Assembly: GCA_003451585.1 (NCBI GenBank)
Contig: DMEU01000013.1
Span: 8,169-67,125, forward strand
Direction of reading: 5' to 3'
Length of the DNA stretch: 58,957 bases
Source: Candidatus Omnitrophota bacterium
Lineage (GTDB): Bacteria > Omnitrophota > Gorgyraeia > Velamenicoccales > Velamenicoccaceae
This document shows positions 31,113-39,860 of the stretch, piece by piece. Made by a program: the position numbers and the translations under genes. Every line of letters starts with the position of its first letter. Within the stretch, counting starts at the first letter, position 1. The notes beneath the pieces were generated by a model. The model searched no databases and was not told the origin of the DNA. It saw only the letters and a list, made by a program, of their open reading frames with translations.

Positions 31113-32219
31113 ATGGGCCCTTCCCTCTATATCCACATACCGTTTTGTAAGTCTAAGTGCTTCTATTGTTCATTCGCCTCTTTCGAGAAAATAGACAGCC
31201 TGATAGGGCCGTACTTAGAGGCCTTAAAGAAAGAGGCTCAAACCTACTCCGGCACGCCCATAAGTACCGTTTATGTCGGAGGTGGAACGCCTTCATATTT
31301 GAGCTCATCCCAGATCGGGGTTCTATTCGATATCGTCCGTTCTAACTTCGAAGTCGCCAAAGATGCCGAGGTAACGGTAGAGATGAACCCGGCTACATTG
31401 GCCCGGGATAAGGCAAAGGCCATCTTTGATAGCGGCGTCAACCGCGCAAGCCTGGGGGTCCAGTCGCTCAATGACGGATATTTAAGGTTTTTGGGCAGGC
31501 CGCATAGTGCTGCCGATGCCTATGCTTCGTTTAAGGAGCTCAGGGACGCCGGATTTACGAATATAAATCTGGATCTTATTTATTCCCTGCCGGGCCAGAC
31601 GAAAAAAGAGATAGAGGAGGATGTGGCCGGCCTGGTATCTTTCGGCAGCGAGCACATTTCACTTTATACGCTTTCGATCGCCGAAGGTTCTGATCTTCAT
31701 CGCCGCAATATAGAGCCGCCTGGCGATGAAGAGCAGGGGCAGGATTATCTTTTCGTATCGCAGTCTTTGGAACATCGGGGTTTTTCCCGTTACGAAGTAA
31801 GTAATTTTTCAAGGCCCGGGTATGCCTGCACGCATAACCTTAACTATTGGAGAGGCGGCGATTATATAGGCCTTGGCGTTGGCGCCCATTCACATATGAA
31901 CGGCCGCAGGTATTGGAATAGCGGCACAGTAGAGGCTTATCTTGAGATGATGAGCAAAAATGGTTCGGCATTGGCCGGCCAGGAGGAGTTGGCGCAGGAA
32001 AAGCGTTTCATGGAGACGCTGCTTATAGGGTTGAGGTTGTCCGAAGGTGTAGATGTGGCCGACCTGCAGGAGAGATTTGAGGTTGTACTGCCGAAAGATA
32101 AAAAATATACCGTAGACGGCCTTATCGAAGAGGGCTTATTGAGCCTGGAGGATGGCCGCCTGAAAGCTACATTATCGGGCCTGGTCGTATTAGACGAGAT
32201 CTGCGCCCGTCTGATCTAG
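31113..32219 (+). CDS. hemW: HemW-like radical SAM protein
   Basis: 368 residues. Radical S-adenosylmethionine fold with CKSKCFYC (Cys12, Cys16, Cys19) for the 4Fe-4S cluster, in the IPFCxxxC context of HemW/HemN. GGGTPSYL, ASLGVQSL and NLDLIYSLPGQT are typical HemW blocks. HemW is thought to carry heme or act in its trafficking rather than in oxygen-independent coproporphyrinogen oxidation; many such genes are misnamed hemN. TTG 31092, overlapping the PilZ stop, is an alternative start; the ATG is preferred because homologues begin shortly before LYIHIPFC, although no good Shine-Dalgarno precedes it. Confidence 0.87.
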   Translation: MGPSLYIHIPFCKSKCFYCSFASFEKIDSLIGPYLEALKKEAQTYSGTPISTVYVGGGTPSYLSSSQIGVLFDIVRSNFEVAKDAEVTVEMNPATLARDKAKAIFDSGVNRASLGVQSLNDGYLRFLGRPHSAADAYASFKELRDAGFTNINLDLIYSLPGQTKKEIEEDVAGLVSFGSEHISLYTLSIAEGSDLHRRNIEPPGDEEQGQDYLFVSQSLEHRGFSRYEVSNFSRPGYACTHNLNYWRGGDYIGLGVGAHSHMNGRRYWNSGTVEAYLEMMSKNGSALAGQEELAQEKRFMETLLIGLRLSEGVDVADLQERFEVVLPKDKKYTVDGLIEEGLLSLEDGRLKATLSGLVVLDEICARLI

Positions 32220-32234
32220 TTTTAGGTTTTTTCC

Positions 32235-32264
32235 TTAGACTATTTTTACAATTCCTTATATAAT
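32235..32264 (+). promoter_or_regulatory. Putative promoter of the long 32296-45328 operon
   Basis: TTAGAC (32235-32240), 18-base spacer, TATAAT (32259-32264). It lies in the only larger gap before the operon; the start codon follows at 32296 with AAAGGA upstream. Confidence 0.55.
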
Positions 32265-32295
32265 AAATAGTTGTATTAATAACGAAAGGATTTTT

Positions 32296-32712
32296 ATGAT
32301 AAAGAGAATCTTTACTTGTTTTCTCCTGTTTATGGCTATCGCAGGATGTTCAAAGTGCGTTCTTCTCCGTTCAGAATATTATGACATAACGGGCAGTGTT
32401 GTGGCGCCAAAACCCGAAGATGCGGTTATTGATATCTACATGCACGGACAAGAAGTCGGCAGGCCTTACGCTGAGATCGGCGCGGTTAAGGTCATGGCCC
32501 AGCACGGTATTTCCAAGACAGCCCTTAATAAGGAGTTAAAGAGGAGGGGCAGCGCGGCAGGCGCGGACGCTGTTGTCGATGTCTTGTACATAGAAGATAA
32601 GGGAAATGACCTTGCGTTGTGTGGCAAGCTTTTTGCAACCAAGAGGAATATGACCGCAACAGGCAAGGCGGTTGTGTTTATACAGCCTGCGCCACAGGAA
32701 GATAAAAAATGA
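32296..32712 (+). CDS. Lipoprotein of unknown function
   Basis: 138 residues. Signal peptide with lipobox IAGC (Cys18). The mature part is a compact alpha/beta domain (VAPKPEDAVIDIY, GAVKVMAQHG, RRGSAAGADAVVDVLYIE) that recalls heavy-metal-binding or YbjQ-like folds, where a Gly-Ala-Asp-Ala-Val-Val/Ile stretch is common. Three cysteines besides the lipobox are present. I do not recognise a named family. It leads the operon containing a histidine kinase, which overlaps its stop codon (ATGA); a surface sensor or stress role is inferred only from position. Confidence 0.7.
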   Translation: MIKRIFTCFLLFMAIAGCSKCVLLRSEYYDITGSVVAPKPEDAVIDIYMHGQEVGRPYAEIGAVKVMAQHGISKTALNKELKRRGSAAGADAVVDVLYIEDKGNDLALCGKLFATKRNMTATGKAVVFIQPAPQEDKK

Positions 32713-34199
32713 GGATTTCCCTAATATTGTTTTCCGCGGCGTTTTTCCTGGTGGAAAGCGCTTATGCTCAGGAGGCCGATCAGGTCATAACGATCACCGC
32801 ATGGCCATTTTATATAGTGGCCATTGTCATAGGCGTTATTGTGTCGGTAATCTTGACCCGGATGGCGCATGCGAATAAACGCGTTGAGGCTCAGGCTGTC
32901 GCCACCGCCACCAGGAGTTACGACAGGGACTTGGAGAGCGCGATCGCTCAGCAGTTGGCCTCCGTTATAGGATCAAAAGAAAATAGCGACAAGGTGGCGC
33001 GGGCAGTTACCCAGGTCGTGGCGCAGAAGATAGAGCGTTCGGTTACCGAGGCCACCGCCCAGATGAAGGACCAGTATGAATCCATCATCACAGAAAAAGA
33101 AAAAGAGAATGAGATCACCCATTTAAAATATAAAAATGTCGTTATTGAAAAAAATCAGACCGAGGCCATAGTGCAGAGCTTAGCCGAGGGGCTTGTAGTC
33201 GTGAATTCAAAGGGTGAAGTGGTTATGATGAACCCTGCCGCGGAAAAACTTCTCGGTGTGACTAAGGGCCAGAAGATGGGACGGCCGCTGACCGAAAACT
33301 TAAAAGATGAGGAGATAGTCTCTGTCGTCTCGGATGCCGCGGGCAAAGGCGAGAAGGTCGTCGAACTCAACAGTAAGCAGCAGGAGACGAAAAAGATAAT
33401 CCGTTCTTCCAGCGCGCTGGTTGAAAATGAGAACGGCCAGACCGTTGGCATGGTCTCAGTCCTTACCGATGTCACAAAGCAGAGAGAGCTAGACCGCCTG
33501 AAGTCTCAATTCGTTTCAAACGTAACGCATGAATTGCGCACGCCTATTGTGGCGACGCAGAAGGCCCTGGAAGTCATAGGGGATAAGTCGGCCGGCCCTT
33601 TGACGGATGACCAGGCGCGTTTTTTGGATATCGCCAGGCGCAATCTCGACAGGCTGGGGCTCCTTATCAACGATATCCTCGATTTTTCAAAGCTGGAAGC
33701 CGGTAAGATGAAATTGGAGATGGCGGATGTCGATATCGGACGCCTGGTGCAAGACGCCTGTGATGGTTTGAGCAGTTGGGCTAATTCAAAGGAGATATCG
33801 CTTGAGCGTAAGATCGCCGATGGCCTGCCGGCTATCCACATGGACCCGAACAGGATCATGCAGGTGTTCAATAATTTGATAGGGAACGCTTTGAAATTCA
33901 CCCCTAAGGGCGGAAGCATCACAGTAGAGGTTAAACTTGCCGGTAATGGGGCGGAGGCCGAGATAAGCGTTCAGGACACCGGCGTCGGCATTGCAAAAGA
34001 AGACCTGGGCAAGGTCTTCGAAAGATTCTTGCAGGTAGGAGAGCGCAGGCAGGCCGATATCGGTGGAACCGGATTGGGGCTTTCTATCGCAAAGGAGATC
34101 ATAGAGGTCCACGGAGGCAGGATCTGGGCTGAGAGCGAGAAGAACCAGGGTACTAAGTTTATTTTTGCCCTGCCAGTCATTTTTAAAGAGAAAGCCTGA
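32709..34199 (+). CDS. PAS-domain sensor histidine kinase
   Basis: 496 residues. A signal-peptide-like first segment (1-20, ending AYA), one membrane helix (about 31-50), a long coiled coil (75-150), a PAS domain (about 155-255), the HisKA helix with phospho-accepting His274 in NVTHELRTP, and a HATPase domain with NLIGNALKF, DTGVGI and GTGLGLSIAKEI. No large extracellular domain exists, so sensing is likely cytoplasmic through PAS or through the neighbouring lipoprotein. The response regulator follows 24 bases later and is its probable partner. Confidence 0.93.
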   Translation: MRISLILFSAAFFLVESAYAQEADQVITITAWPFYIVAIVIGVIVSVILTRMAHANKRVEAQAVATATRSYDRDLESAIAQQLASVIGSKENSDKVARAVTQVVAQKIERSVTEATAQMKDQYESIITEKEKENEITHLKYKNVVIEKNQTEAIVQSLAEGLVVVNSKGEVVMMNPAAEKLLGVTKGQKMGRPLTENLKDEEIVSVVSDAAGKGEKVVELNSKQQETKKIIRSSSALVENENGQTVGMVSVLTDVTKQRELDRLKSQFVSNVTHELRTPIVATQKALEVIGDKSAGPLTDDQARFLDIARRNLDRLGLLINDILDFSKLEAGKMKLEMADVDIGRLVQDACDGLSSWANSKEISLERKIADGLPAIHMDPNRIMQVFNNLIGNALKFTPKGGSITVEVKLAGNGAEAEISVQDTGVGIAKEDLGKVFERFLQVGERRQADIGGTGLGLSIAKEIIEVHGGRIWAESEKNQGTKFIFALPVIFKEKA

Positions 34200-34223
34200 C
34201 GAAAAGAAAGGAATCTATTATCC

Positions 34224-34649
34224 ATGGATGATAAACAAATCAGTGTCCTGCTGGTGGATGACGAAAGTGATTTTATGGAACCGATAGCCTTTTGGCTTAA
34301 ATCACGCGGATACGCGGTTTCTACATGCCGTAACGGCAAAGAAGCTGTTGAGTATATTAAGACGAACGCGCCCGATATAGTATTCATGGACATAAATATG
34401 CCTGTTATGGACGGCCTGGAGGCATTAAAAACCATCAGGGGGTTCAATAAGGATTTACCTATCGTAATGGTGACGGCCGCTTACGGCCACGACGAAAAGA
34501 TCACCCGCGCAAAGGAACTCGGTATCTCGGGTTTTTTCGCCAAGAACTATACTTTTGACCAGTTGATCCAGATGATACAGGTTACCTTGCGTACTCATAA
34601 AAAACTGCGGCCAGAAGGCGATAAACCAGAGGGGCAGCCGTCTGCCTGA
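34224..34649 (+). CDS. Single-domain response regulator
   Basis: 141 residues, a CheY-like receiver domain only: acidic pair Asp12/Asp13, phospho-acceptor Asp56 in VFMDINMPVMDG, and a Lys in the FFAKNY segment. The C-terminal tail (about 120-141) is charged and disordered, with no DNA-binding domain. It therefore acts by protein contact, or as a phosphate shuttle. Its TGA overlaps the ATG of the DNA glycosylase gene (TGATG), linking it translationally to base-excision repair. Confidence 0.93.
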   Translation: MDDKQISVLLVDDESDFMEPIAFWLKSRGYAVSTCRNGKEAVEYIKTNAPDIVFMDINMPVMDGLEALKTIRGFNKDLPIVMVTAAYGHDEKITRAKELGISGFFAKNYTFDQLIQMIQVTLRTHKKLRPEGDKPEGQPSA

Positions 34650-35296
34650 TGGACACCATCCCTGGCCTAAAGAAGTCCTACAGGTTGAAAAAAGGTGAAA
34701 TAACAAAGAGGCTTCTTGATTTTAAAAGAGCCGGCCGCTCGGCTGAAATACGCGTCTTCGAAGAGTTGTGTTTTTGCCTGCTTACGCCTGGTGCCAAGGC
34801 CGAGAATTGTAAAAAAATAATCGCGTGCTTAAAACAGAAAAAACTTTTGTTGTCCGGCAGCAGGCGCCGGCTCGGCCCTTTTTTAAAACACGCCAGGTTC
34901 TACGATCAGAAGGCGTGCCGCCTGGTCGAGGCGCGGAAATTTTTTTCATCGGGTAAGCGGATAAGCATAAAAAAAAGGCTTTCCTGCGGCACCCCATCAG
35001 TTGTCAGGGATTGGCTGGTTGATAATGTCAAAGGCCTGGGATATAAAGAGGCGAGCCACTTCTTAAGGAATGTTGGGTTGGGCGAGGAGTTCGCGATACT
35101 TGACAGGCATATTTTAAAGCGTCTGAAGGGATACGGGGCTATTGACGAGGTGCCTAAGAGCCTGACGCCCAAGAAGTATCTTGAGATAGAGGATAGGATG
35201 AAGGCCTTTTCAGGGCGCATTAAGATACCAATGGGGCACCTGGACCTGCTGTTTTTCAGCAAGGCCACGGGTAAGCCTGTAAGATCTTGTAAATGA
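34649..35296 (+). CDS. N-glycosylase/DNA lyase, Ogg2 (archaeal-type 8-oxoguanine glycosylase)
   Basis: 215 residues; removes 8-oxoguanine and cuts the abasic site. The helix-hairpin-helix segment KGLGYKEASHFLRNVG is followed by the catalytic Lys133 and Asp152 (AILDRHIL), spaced as in HhH-GPD enzymes. The absence of a cysteine cluster and the FAILDRHIL pattern place it in the Ogg2 group, mostly archaeal and thermophile-type, rather than MutM or Nth. It overlaps nth by four bases, so two base-excision glycosylases are made together. Confidence 0.88.
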   Translation: MDTIPGLKKSYRLKKGEITKRLLDFKRAGRSAEIRVFEELCFCLLTPGAKAENCKKIIACLKQKKLLLSGSRRRLGPFLKHARFYDQKACRLVEARKFFSSGKRISIKKRLSCGTPSVVRDWLVDNVKGLGYKEASHFLRNVGLGEEFAILDRHILKRLKGYGAIDEVPKSLTPKKYLEIEDRMKAFSGRIKIPMGHLDLLFFSKATGKPVRSCK

Positions 35297-35940
35297 CAAT
35301 GCCTCGGATCGATGAAATACTCCGGCTTCTAAAGAAAAAATATCCGGCTCCTGCGATAGCCTTGGGCTCGAAAAACCCGTGGGAGTTATTGGTAGCTACT
35401 ATTTTATCAGCCCAGTGCACCGATGTCAGGGTGAATCTGGTGACAGCCGGCCTCTTCAAGGAATATAGAAGCATTAAGGATTATGCTAAGGCAGATCCTG
35501 AGTCCTTCCGGCAGGCGATAAGGCCTACCGGATTTTATCGCAACAAGGCAAAGAACATCATAGCCTGCGCGAATAAGATATTGAAGGATTTTGGCGGCAA
35601 GGTGCCTGATGATATGGGGTCCTTGTTGACACTGCCAGGGGTGGCCCGGAAGACGGCAAATGTGGTATTATATAACGCATTCGGCAAGAATGAGGGTATC
35701 GCGGTCGATACGCACGTCAATCGAGTCAGCCAAAGGCTTGGCCTGGCCAAGAGCAGCGACCCGTTGAAGATCGAGCAGGAGTTACTGAAGCAGTTGGAAA
35801 GAAGAGAGTGGGGAGATTTTTCTTTGAGGCTCATACTTCATGGCCGCCAGACGTGTATCGCCAGAAGACCTAAATGCCCGGAGTGCGTTTTAGGGGCTAT
35901 TTGCCCGTCTAAAAAGATATTTTATCCCAGTAGTAGATAG
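35293..35940 (+). CDS. nth: Endonuclease III
   Basis: 215 residues; glycosylase and AP lyase for oxidised pyrimidines. Catalytic Lys120 lies in LPGVARKTANVV and Asp139 in IAVDTHVNRV, close to the Escherichia coli positions (120, 138). The 4Fe-4S cluster ligands Cys188, Cys195, Cys198 and Cys204 have the standard spacing. ATG 35293 overlaps the Ogg2 stop. Paired with the preceding Ogg2 gene, it covers oxidised purines and pyrimidines. Confidence 0.97.
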   Translation: MTMPRIDEILRLLKKKYPAPAIALGSKNPWELLVATILSAQCTDVRVNLVTAGLFKEYRSIKDYAKADPESFRQAIRPTGFYRNKAKNIIACANKILKDFGGKVPDDMGSLLTLPGVARKTANVVLYNAFGKNEGIAVDTHVNRVSQRLGLAKSSDPLKIEQELLKQLERREWGDFSLRLILHGRQTCIARRPKCPECVLGAICPSKKIFYPSSR

Positions 35941-35961
35941 TATCAGAAAGAGTCGGCTGGT

Positions 35962-36480
35962 ATGGAAAAAAGAAAAAGGACCGTAGAAAAGGTGACGTCC
36001 CAGGAGAGGGAGCATTTTCTCCATGACCTCCTGCCGTATCTGTCCTCCGGGAAGTTCGTCAATGTCGCTACGTGCAGTTACGAGCGCATGCCTAATGTCG
36101 CGCCCAAGCTTATTGCCAAGGCGCATAGTAATATAATCTATCTCGTTGATTATGTTCTAGGCAGGACATTCAGCAACCTATTGGAAAATCCGCGTGTCTC
36201 GGTATCTTTCATAGATGACCGCACATTGACCGGTTACCAGTTGAACGGTACCGTAGATATCCTTGAAGAAGGCGAAGAGTTCAAGAGGCTGGCCGAGGAG
36301 TTCCAGCAGATAAAGACAAAATTTACCGTAGAGCGGATACTCTTTAACCTGCGCAGCGGTGAGAAGGCGTCACCTTTGGAATTTTCTTTGCCCGAGAAAT
36401 TCGCTATTTTGAAGGTCAAGATAATAGAGATCGTAGAGATAACTTCCAGCGGCGGCCTGAAGTCTAAGCTGGCGCTGTAA
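35962..36480 (+). CDS. Pyridoxamine 5'-phosphate oxidase-like (split-barrel flavin-binding) protein
   Basis: 172 residues, a split beta barrel of the PNPOx/FMN-binding type: LSSGKFVNVATCSYERMPNVAPKLIAK near the start, then YLVDYVLGRTFSNLLENPRVSVSFID. Such proteins bind FMN or F420, or bind heme, and are not necessarily PLP biosynthetic. The full PNPOx active site is not evident. It follows nth by 21 bases, within the repair and redox portion of the operon, and a second relative lies at 53702. Confidence 0.7.
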   Translation: MEKRKRTVEKVTSQEREHFLHDLLPYLSSGKFVNVATCSYERMPNVAPKLIAKAHSNIIYLVDYVLGRTFSNLLENPRVSVSFIDDRTLTGYQLNGTVDILEEGEEFKRLAEEFQQIKTKFTVERILFNLRSGEKASPLEFSLPEKFAILKVKIIEIVEITSSGGLKSKLAL

Positions 36481-36493
36481 GGCGGGGTGCTTG

Positions 36494-37030
36494 ATGCGCA
36501 ATTTGCTTGAGAAAGATATCGAGCTTTATAAGCAGCTCATTGATAATGCTAATGTCATCTTCAATGCGTTTGATTCCGAAGGTAACATCCTTATATGGAA
36601 CAAGGCGGCAGAGGAGACGACCGGTTATACCAAGAAAGAGGCTTTATGCAATAAGAAGATCATGGAGCATCTTTATCCCGATACAGAGTACAGGAAGGAA
36701 GTCTTAAAGAGCATAGGCTCGGCTTTTAAGGAGGACTACAAGAACGTCGAGTTCACGCTTGTGACAAAATACGGGGATAAAAAAAGTATCGCGTGGTCCG
36801 CTATAGCGATGAAGGATAAAAAAGGAAGGCCCGTGGGCAGTTTCGCCGTAGGTATCGATGTTACGCTTAAGAATATCATCAAACAGAGGGAGAGGGAATC
36901 TTTCAGGGCCCTTTTGAAATCCGTCCGCTACCATGAGGATACCAAACAGCAGTATGAAGAGCTCATTGAGAAACTTAAGCACGAAGTGAATACCATGTGC
37001 CGCGAATCCAACAAACCACCGAAGTATTGA
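36494..37030 (+). CDS. Stand-alone PAS-domain protein with coiled-coil tail
   Basis: 178 residues. A single PAS fold (about 10-130) with the patterns NANVIFNAFDSEGNILIWNKAAEETTGY and YGDKKSIAWSAIAMKDKKGRPVGSFAVGIDVT, followed by a coiled coil (about 130-170). No kinase or output domain exists, so it probably binds a cofactor or ligand and regulates a partner through the coiled coil. The start is ATG 36494, GGGG upstream; an in-frame TTG lies directly before it. Neighbours suggest a role in the same redox or damage response; that is inference. Confidence 0.75.
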   Translation: MRNLLEKDIELYKQLIDNANVIFNAFDSEGNILIWNKAAEETTGYTKKEALCNKKIMEHLYPDTEYRKEVLKSIGSAFKEDYKNVEFTLVTKYGDKKSIAWSAIAMKDKKGRPVGSFAVGIDVTLKNIIKQRERESFRALLKSVRYHEDTKQQYEELIEKLKHEVNTMCRESNKPPKY

Positions 37031-37033
37031 CGT

Positions 37034-37591
37034 ATGCGAAAGGCCGTAAGTTTTGCGTTAATCCTGGTATTTATTTCAGCCGTAGGCATTTCGCGCGCGC
37101 AGGAACAGCGCCTGGCTCCAGACATCAAGGCCAGGGTCTGGTTTAACGCCGAGCCTTATAAAAATAGGCCAAGCCTTAAGGCGATGCGTGGTAAGGTAGT
37201 GCTTGTTTTTTTCTGGACATTGAATGACCCGAACTGTGAGAGCGCGGCAATAAATCTGAACCAGTGGTATTTTAAATACAGGAACAAGGGCCTTGAGATC
37301 GTAGGGGTGCATACGCCGGAATGGGAATTCAATAAGTCCGAAAGCGAGCTCTTCAGGAAGGTCGATAAACTGGAAATTTTGTTTCCTGTGGCCCTCGATA
37401 ATGATTCTTCTATCCGCAACGCTTACGGCAGTTTAAGCTGGCCGTCGTTCTTCCTCGTTGACAGGGATGGTTATATCCGAGGGAGCTATGGCGGCCTTTA
37501 TAGTTTCAGTGATATGAGGACGATGCTCGAGGCTCTTTTGGAAGAGTCAGGACGGCAACCACGGCTGGGCAGGGCGCTTAAGAGTATATGA
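37034..37591 (+). CDS. TlpA-like thioredoxin-fold protein lacking the CxxC pair
   Basis: 185 residues with a signal peptide (to about residue 22, SRA) and a thioredoxin/peroxiredoxin-like fold: KGKVVLVFFW-type strand at about 52-60, then the active-site position reads WTLNDPNC, with only the second cysteine of the usual WCxxC. Later, EIVGVHTPEWEFNKSE and WPSFFLVDRDGYIRGSYGG (cis-proline region) are conserved. With one cysteine it cannot act as a normal disulfide reductase; it may be a peroxidase-like or binding protein. The beta-CASP nuclease gene overlaps its stop by four bases. Confidence 0.8.
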   Translation: MRKAVSFALILVFISAVGISRAQEQRLAPDIKARVWFNAEPYKNRPSLKAMRGKVVLVFFWTLNDPNCESAAINLNQWYFKYRNKGLEIVGVHTPEWEFNKSESELFRKVDKLEILFPVALDNDSSIRNAYGSLSWPSFFLVDRDGYIRGSYGGLYSFSDMRTMLEALLEESGRQPRLGRALKSI

Positions 37592-39048
37592 AAAAACATA
37601 GACCTGGACACCACGGACTTGTCAAACTTCAATTTTTAGGGGGCGTAGGGACGGTAACGGGCTCAAGCCACCTCCTTACGACGCCTAAATCCAAGATACT
37701 CATTGATGCAGGCCTTTTTTATGGCAGGCGCGAAAAATTTTTTGAGGTCAATACCACATTTGCCTATCAGCCGCAGCGTATCAGCGCCCTGGTCCTGTCG
37801 CACGCGCACATAGACCATTGCGGCAATATCCCGACTCTGTTAAAACACGGCCTGCGTTCCAAGATCTATACTACTTCAGCCACCCGTGATCTCTGCAAGC
37901 TCATGCTCGCCGACTCAGGCAGAGTGCAGACGGAAGATTTCCGCTATTTAAAAAAAATATCCTCCAGCCAAAAAGGAAGGCATAGGGCTCGACGCGGGGC
38001 CCAGTATATGAATATACGCGGCCCTTTGTATACCGAATGGGAAGCCGTGCGTTCTATTTCGCATTTCCGGCCGCTGCATTACGGCCAGAAGTTCAAGATC
38101 ACCAACGATGTCACGCTGACCTTCTATGATGCCGGGCACATACTTGGCGCAAGCGTCGTGTTGCTTGAGGTAAGGATGCAGCATAAGCTTCTGCGTTTAG
38201 GCTATGCGGTGGACCTGGGCCGCAAACAATTGCCGCTGTTAAACGACCCCACTGTCCTGACCGGCCTGGATTATCTTATTTTAGAGTCGACCTATGGCGG
38301 GCGCATGCATTCGCCCATATCAGACGCTAAAGGGAAGCTGCGCGAGGCCATAAACCGCACAGTGGCCAGGAAAGGTAAGATCATCATCCCGTCTTTTGCC
38401 CTCGAACGGACACAGGAGGTCATATATTTTATAAGCGAACTTTTGAAAGAAGGCTCCATACCGCCTATACCTATCTATGTTGACAGCCCGCTTGCCACCA
38501 GGGTCACAGAGGTCTTTCGTAATAATATCCATTATATGGACCATGAGGTCAAAGACCTCGTGCGTCGCGATGAGAGCCCATTCGATTTTTTGAACCTTCA
38601 CTATGTCCAGAGCCAGGAAGAGTCCAAGGCCTTAAACAATGACAAGAGGCCGATGATCATCCTGGCAGGTTCTGGTATGTGCGAGGCCGGCCGCGTCCTG
38701 CACCATCTGAAAAATAATATTACTGAGTCGCGCAATACCGTTCTGATAGTGGGGTATATGGCCCGTGACACGCTGGGAAAAAAAATAGTGGATAAAGAGA
38801 AGATCGTCCGTATCTATGGCCTTGAATACGAGCTCAATGCCGAGGTGGTCGTCATCAACGCCCTTTCGGGCCACGCGGATAAGAACGACTTGATAGAATA
38901 TGTCAGAGAGTCGTCGCCGGTTAACGAGGTCTTCCTGGTGCACGGCGATGAAGACCAGACGCGCTGTCTTTATGACGCGCTTTCTTCAGAGGGGTTAAAC
39001 CCATATATCCCTGCCAAAAATGAAGAGGCCGTTCTGTATAAGGAATAA
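37588..39048 (+). CDS. Beta-CASP metallo-beta-lactamase RNA nuclease
   Basis: 486 residues. Metallo-beta-lactamase core with HAHIDH (His72, His74, Asp76, His77), then the beta-CASP domain and the RNA specificity segment: GSGMCEAGRVLHHLKNN, LSGHADKNDLIEY and FLVHGDEDQ. This is the exonuclease/endonuclease family of CPSF73-like and archaeal aCPSF enzymes, probably processing or decaying RNA in the cytoplasm. The N-terminal LGGVGTVTGSSHLL is typical. It overlaps the thioredoxin-like gene by four bases and abuts the next start codon. Confidence 0.9.
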   Translation: MKKHRPGHHGLVKLQFLGGVGTVTGSSHLLTTPKSKILIDAGLFYGRREKFFEVNTTFAYQPQRISALVLSHAHIDHCGNIPTLLKHGLRSKIYTTSATRDLCKLMLADSGRVQTEDFRYLKKISSSQKGRHRARRGAQYMNIRGPLYTEWEAVRSISHFRPLHYGQKFKITNDVTLTFYDAGHILGASVVLLEVRMQHKLLRLGYAVDLGRKQLPLLNDPTVLTGLDYLILESTYGGRMHSPISDAKGKLREAINRTVARKGKIIIPSFALERTQEVIYFISELLKEGSIPPIPIYVDSPLATRVTEVFRNNIHYMDHEVKDLVRRDESPFDFLNLHYVQSQEESKALNNDKRPMIILAGSGMCEAGRVLHHLKNNITESRNTVLIVGYMARDTLGKKIVDKEKIVRIYGLEYELNAEVVVINALSGHADKNDLIEYVRESSPVNEVFLVHGDEDQTRCLYDALSSEGLNPYIPAKNEEAVLYKE

Positions 39049-39855
39049 GTGGTTGAAAATTCGGATGATTGCCATTATTATATAGAGGACATTGGATTGC
39101 GTAAAAAAATGCTCATTGAAACCCAGGATGCCGCTGAAACGCGCCGCGGGGAATTAGAAAGGTCCGTTTCCAAGAAGGTGGGGCGCGCTATAGCGGACTA
39201 TGATATGATACAGGACGGGGATAAGATCCTTGTAGCTGTTTCAGGGGGGAAAGACAGCCTGGTGCTTTTAAAGCTGCTCTCCGACCGCGCTACTTTTGTG
39301 CCCATCAAGTACGAAATAGTCGCTTTGCATGTTGACCTGGGTTATAAGTGTGTCCATAAAGAGACGCTTCAAAAATTCTTGCGGGAAAAAGGGTTCTCGC
39401 TCCAGATAAAAAGTGTGGATATCCTGAAGGGCAGGCCGAGGGCCGAGATCACCTGTTTCTGGTGTTCCTGGAACCGGCGCAAGGCCCTTTTTGAGGCGGC
39501 CCGCGAGCACGGGTGTAATAAAATAGCCTTCGGCCATCATAAGGACGACATCGTTCAGACAGTGCTCATGAATCTCTTGTTCGAGGGGGAGGTCAGCGGG
39601 ATGAGCCCTAAACAGGATATGTTCGGCGGAAAGGTCTCGCTCATCAGGCCTCTTGCTTATGTCGAAGAGCCGGAGACCGAGGAGCTGGCAAGGCTTGCCG
39701 GTTTTCCAGTGCCTCATTGCGCGTGTCCGAACGCAAAGGTGACTAAGCGCGCCGTTGTGCGTGATTTTATCAATCAACTCCAGGATGTTTGTCCGTCTGT
39801 TAAGACGAACATATTCAAAAGCCTGCAGAGGGTGAAGAAAGATTATCTCCTTTAA
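39049..39855 (+). CDS. TtcA-like tRNA sulfur-transfer ATPase
   Basis: 268 residues. PP-loop SGGKDS (65-70) of the N-type ATP pyrophosphatase, two cysteines CFWC (136-139) and a further HCACPN pair near residue 225, which together can hold a 4Fe-4S cluster as in TtcA (2-thiocytidine at tRNA position 32). LKMVGRA-like SVSKKVGRAIADYDMIQDG precedes the PP-loop as in this family. The start is GTG 39049, directly after the stop of the nuclease, with AGGA five bases upstream. The tRNA target in this lineage is not certain. Confidence 0.87.
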   Translation: MVENSDDCHYYIEDIGLRKKMLIETQDAAETRRGELERSVSKKVGRAIADYDMIQDGDKILVAVSGGKDSLVLLKLLSDRATFVPIKYEIVALHVDLGYKCVHKETLQKFLREKGFSLQIKSVDILKGRPRAEITCFWCSWNRRKALFEAAREHGCNKIAFGHHKDDIVQTVLMNLLFEGEVSGMSPKQDMFGGKVSLIRPLAYVEEPETEELARLAGFPVPHCACPNAKVTKRAVVRDFINQLQDVCPSVKTNIFKSLQRVKKDYLL

Positions 39856-39860
39856 CGCAT

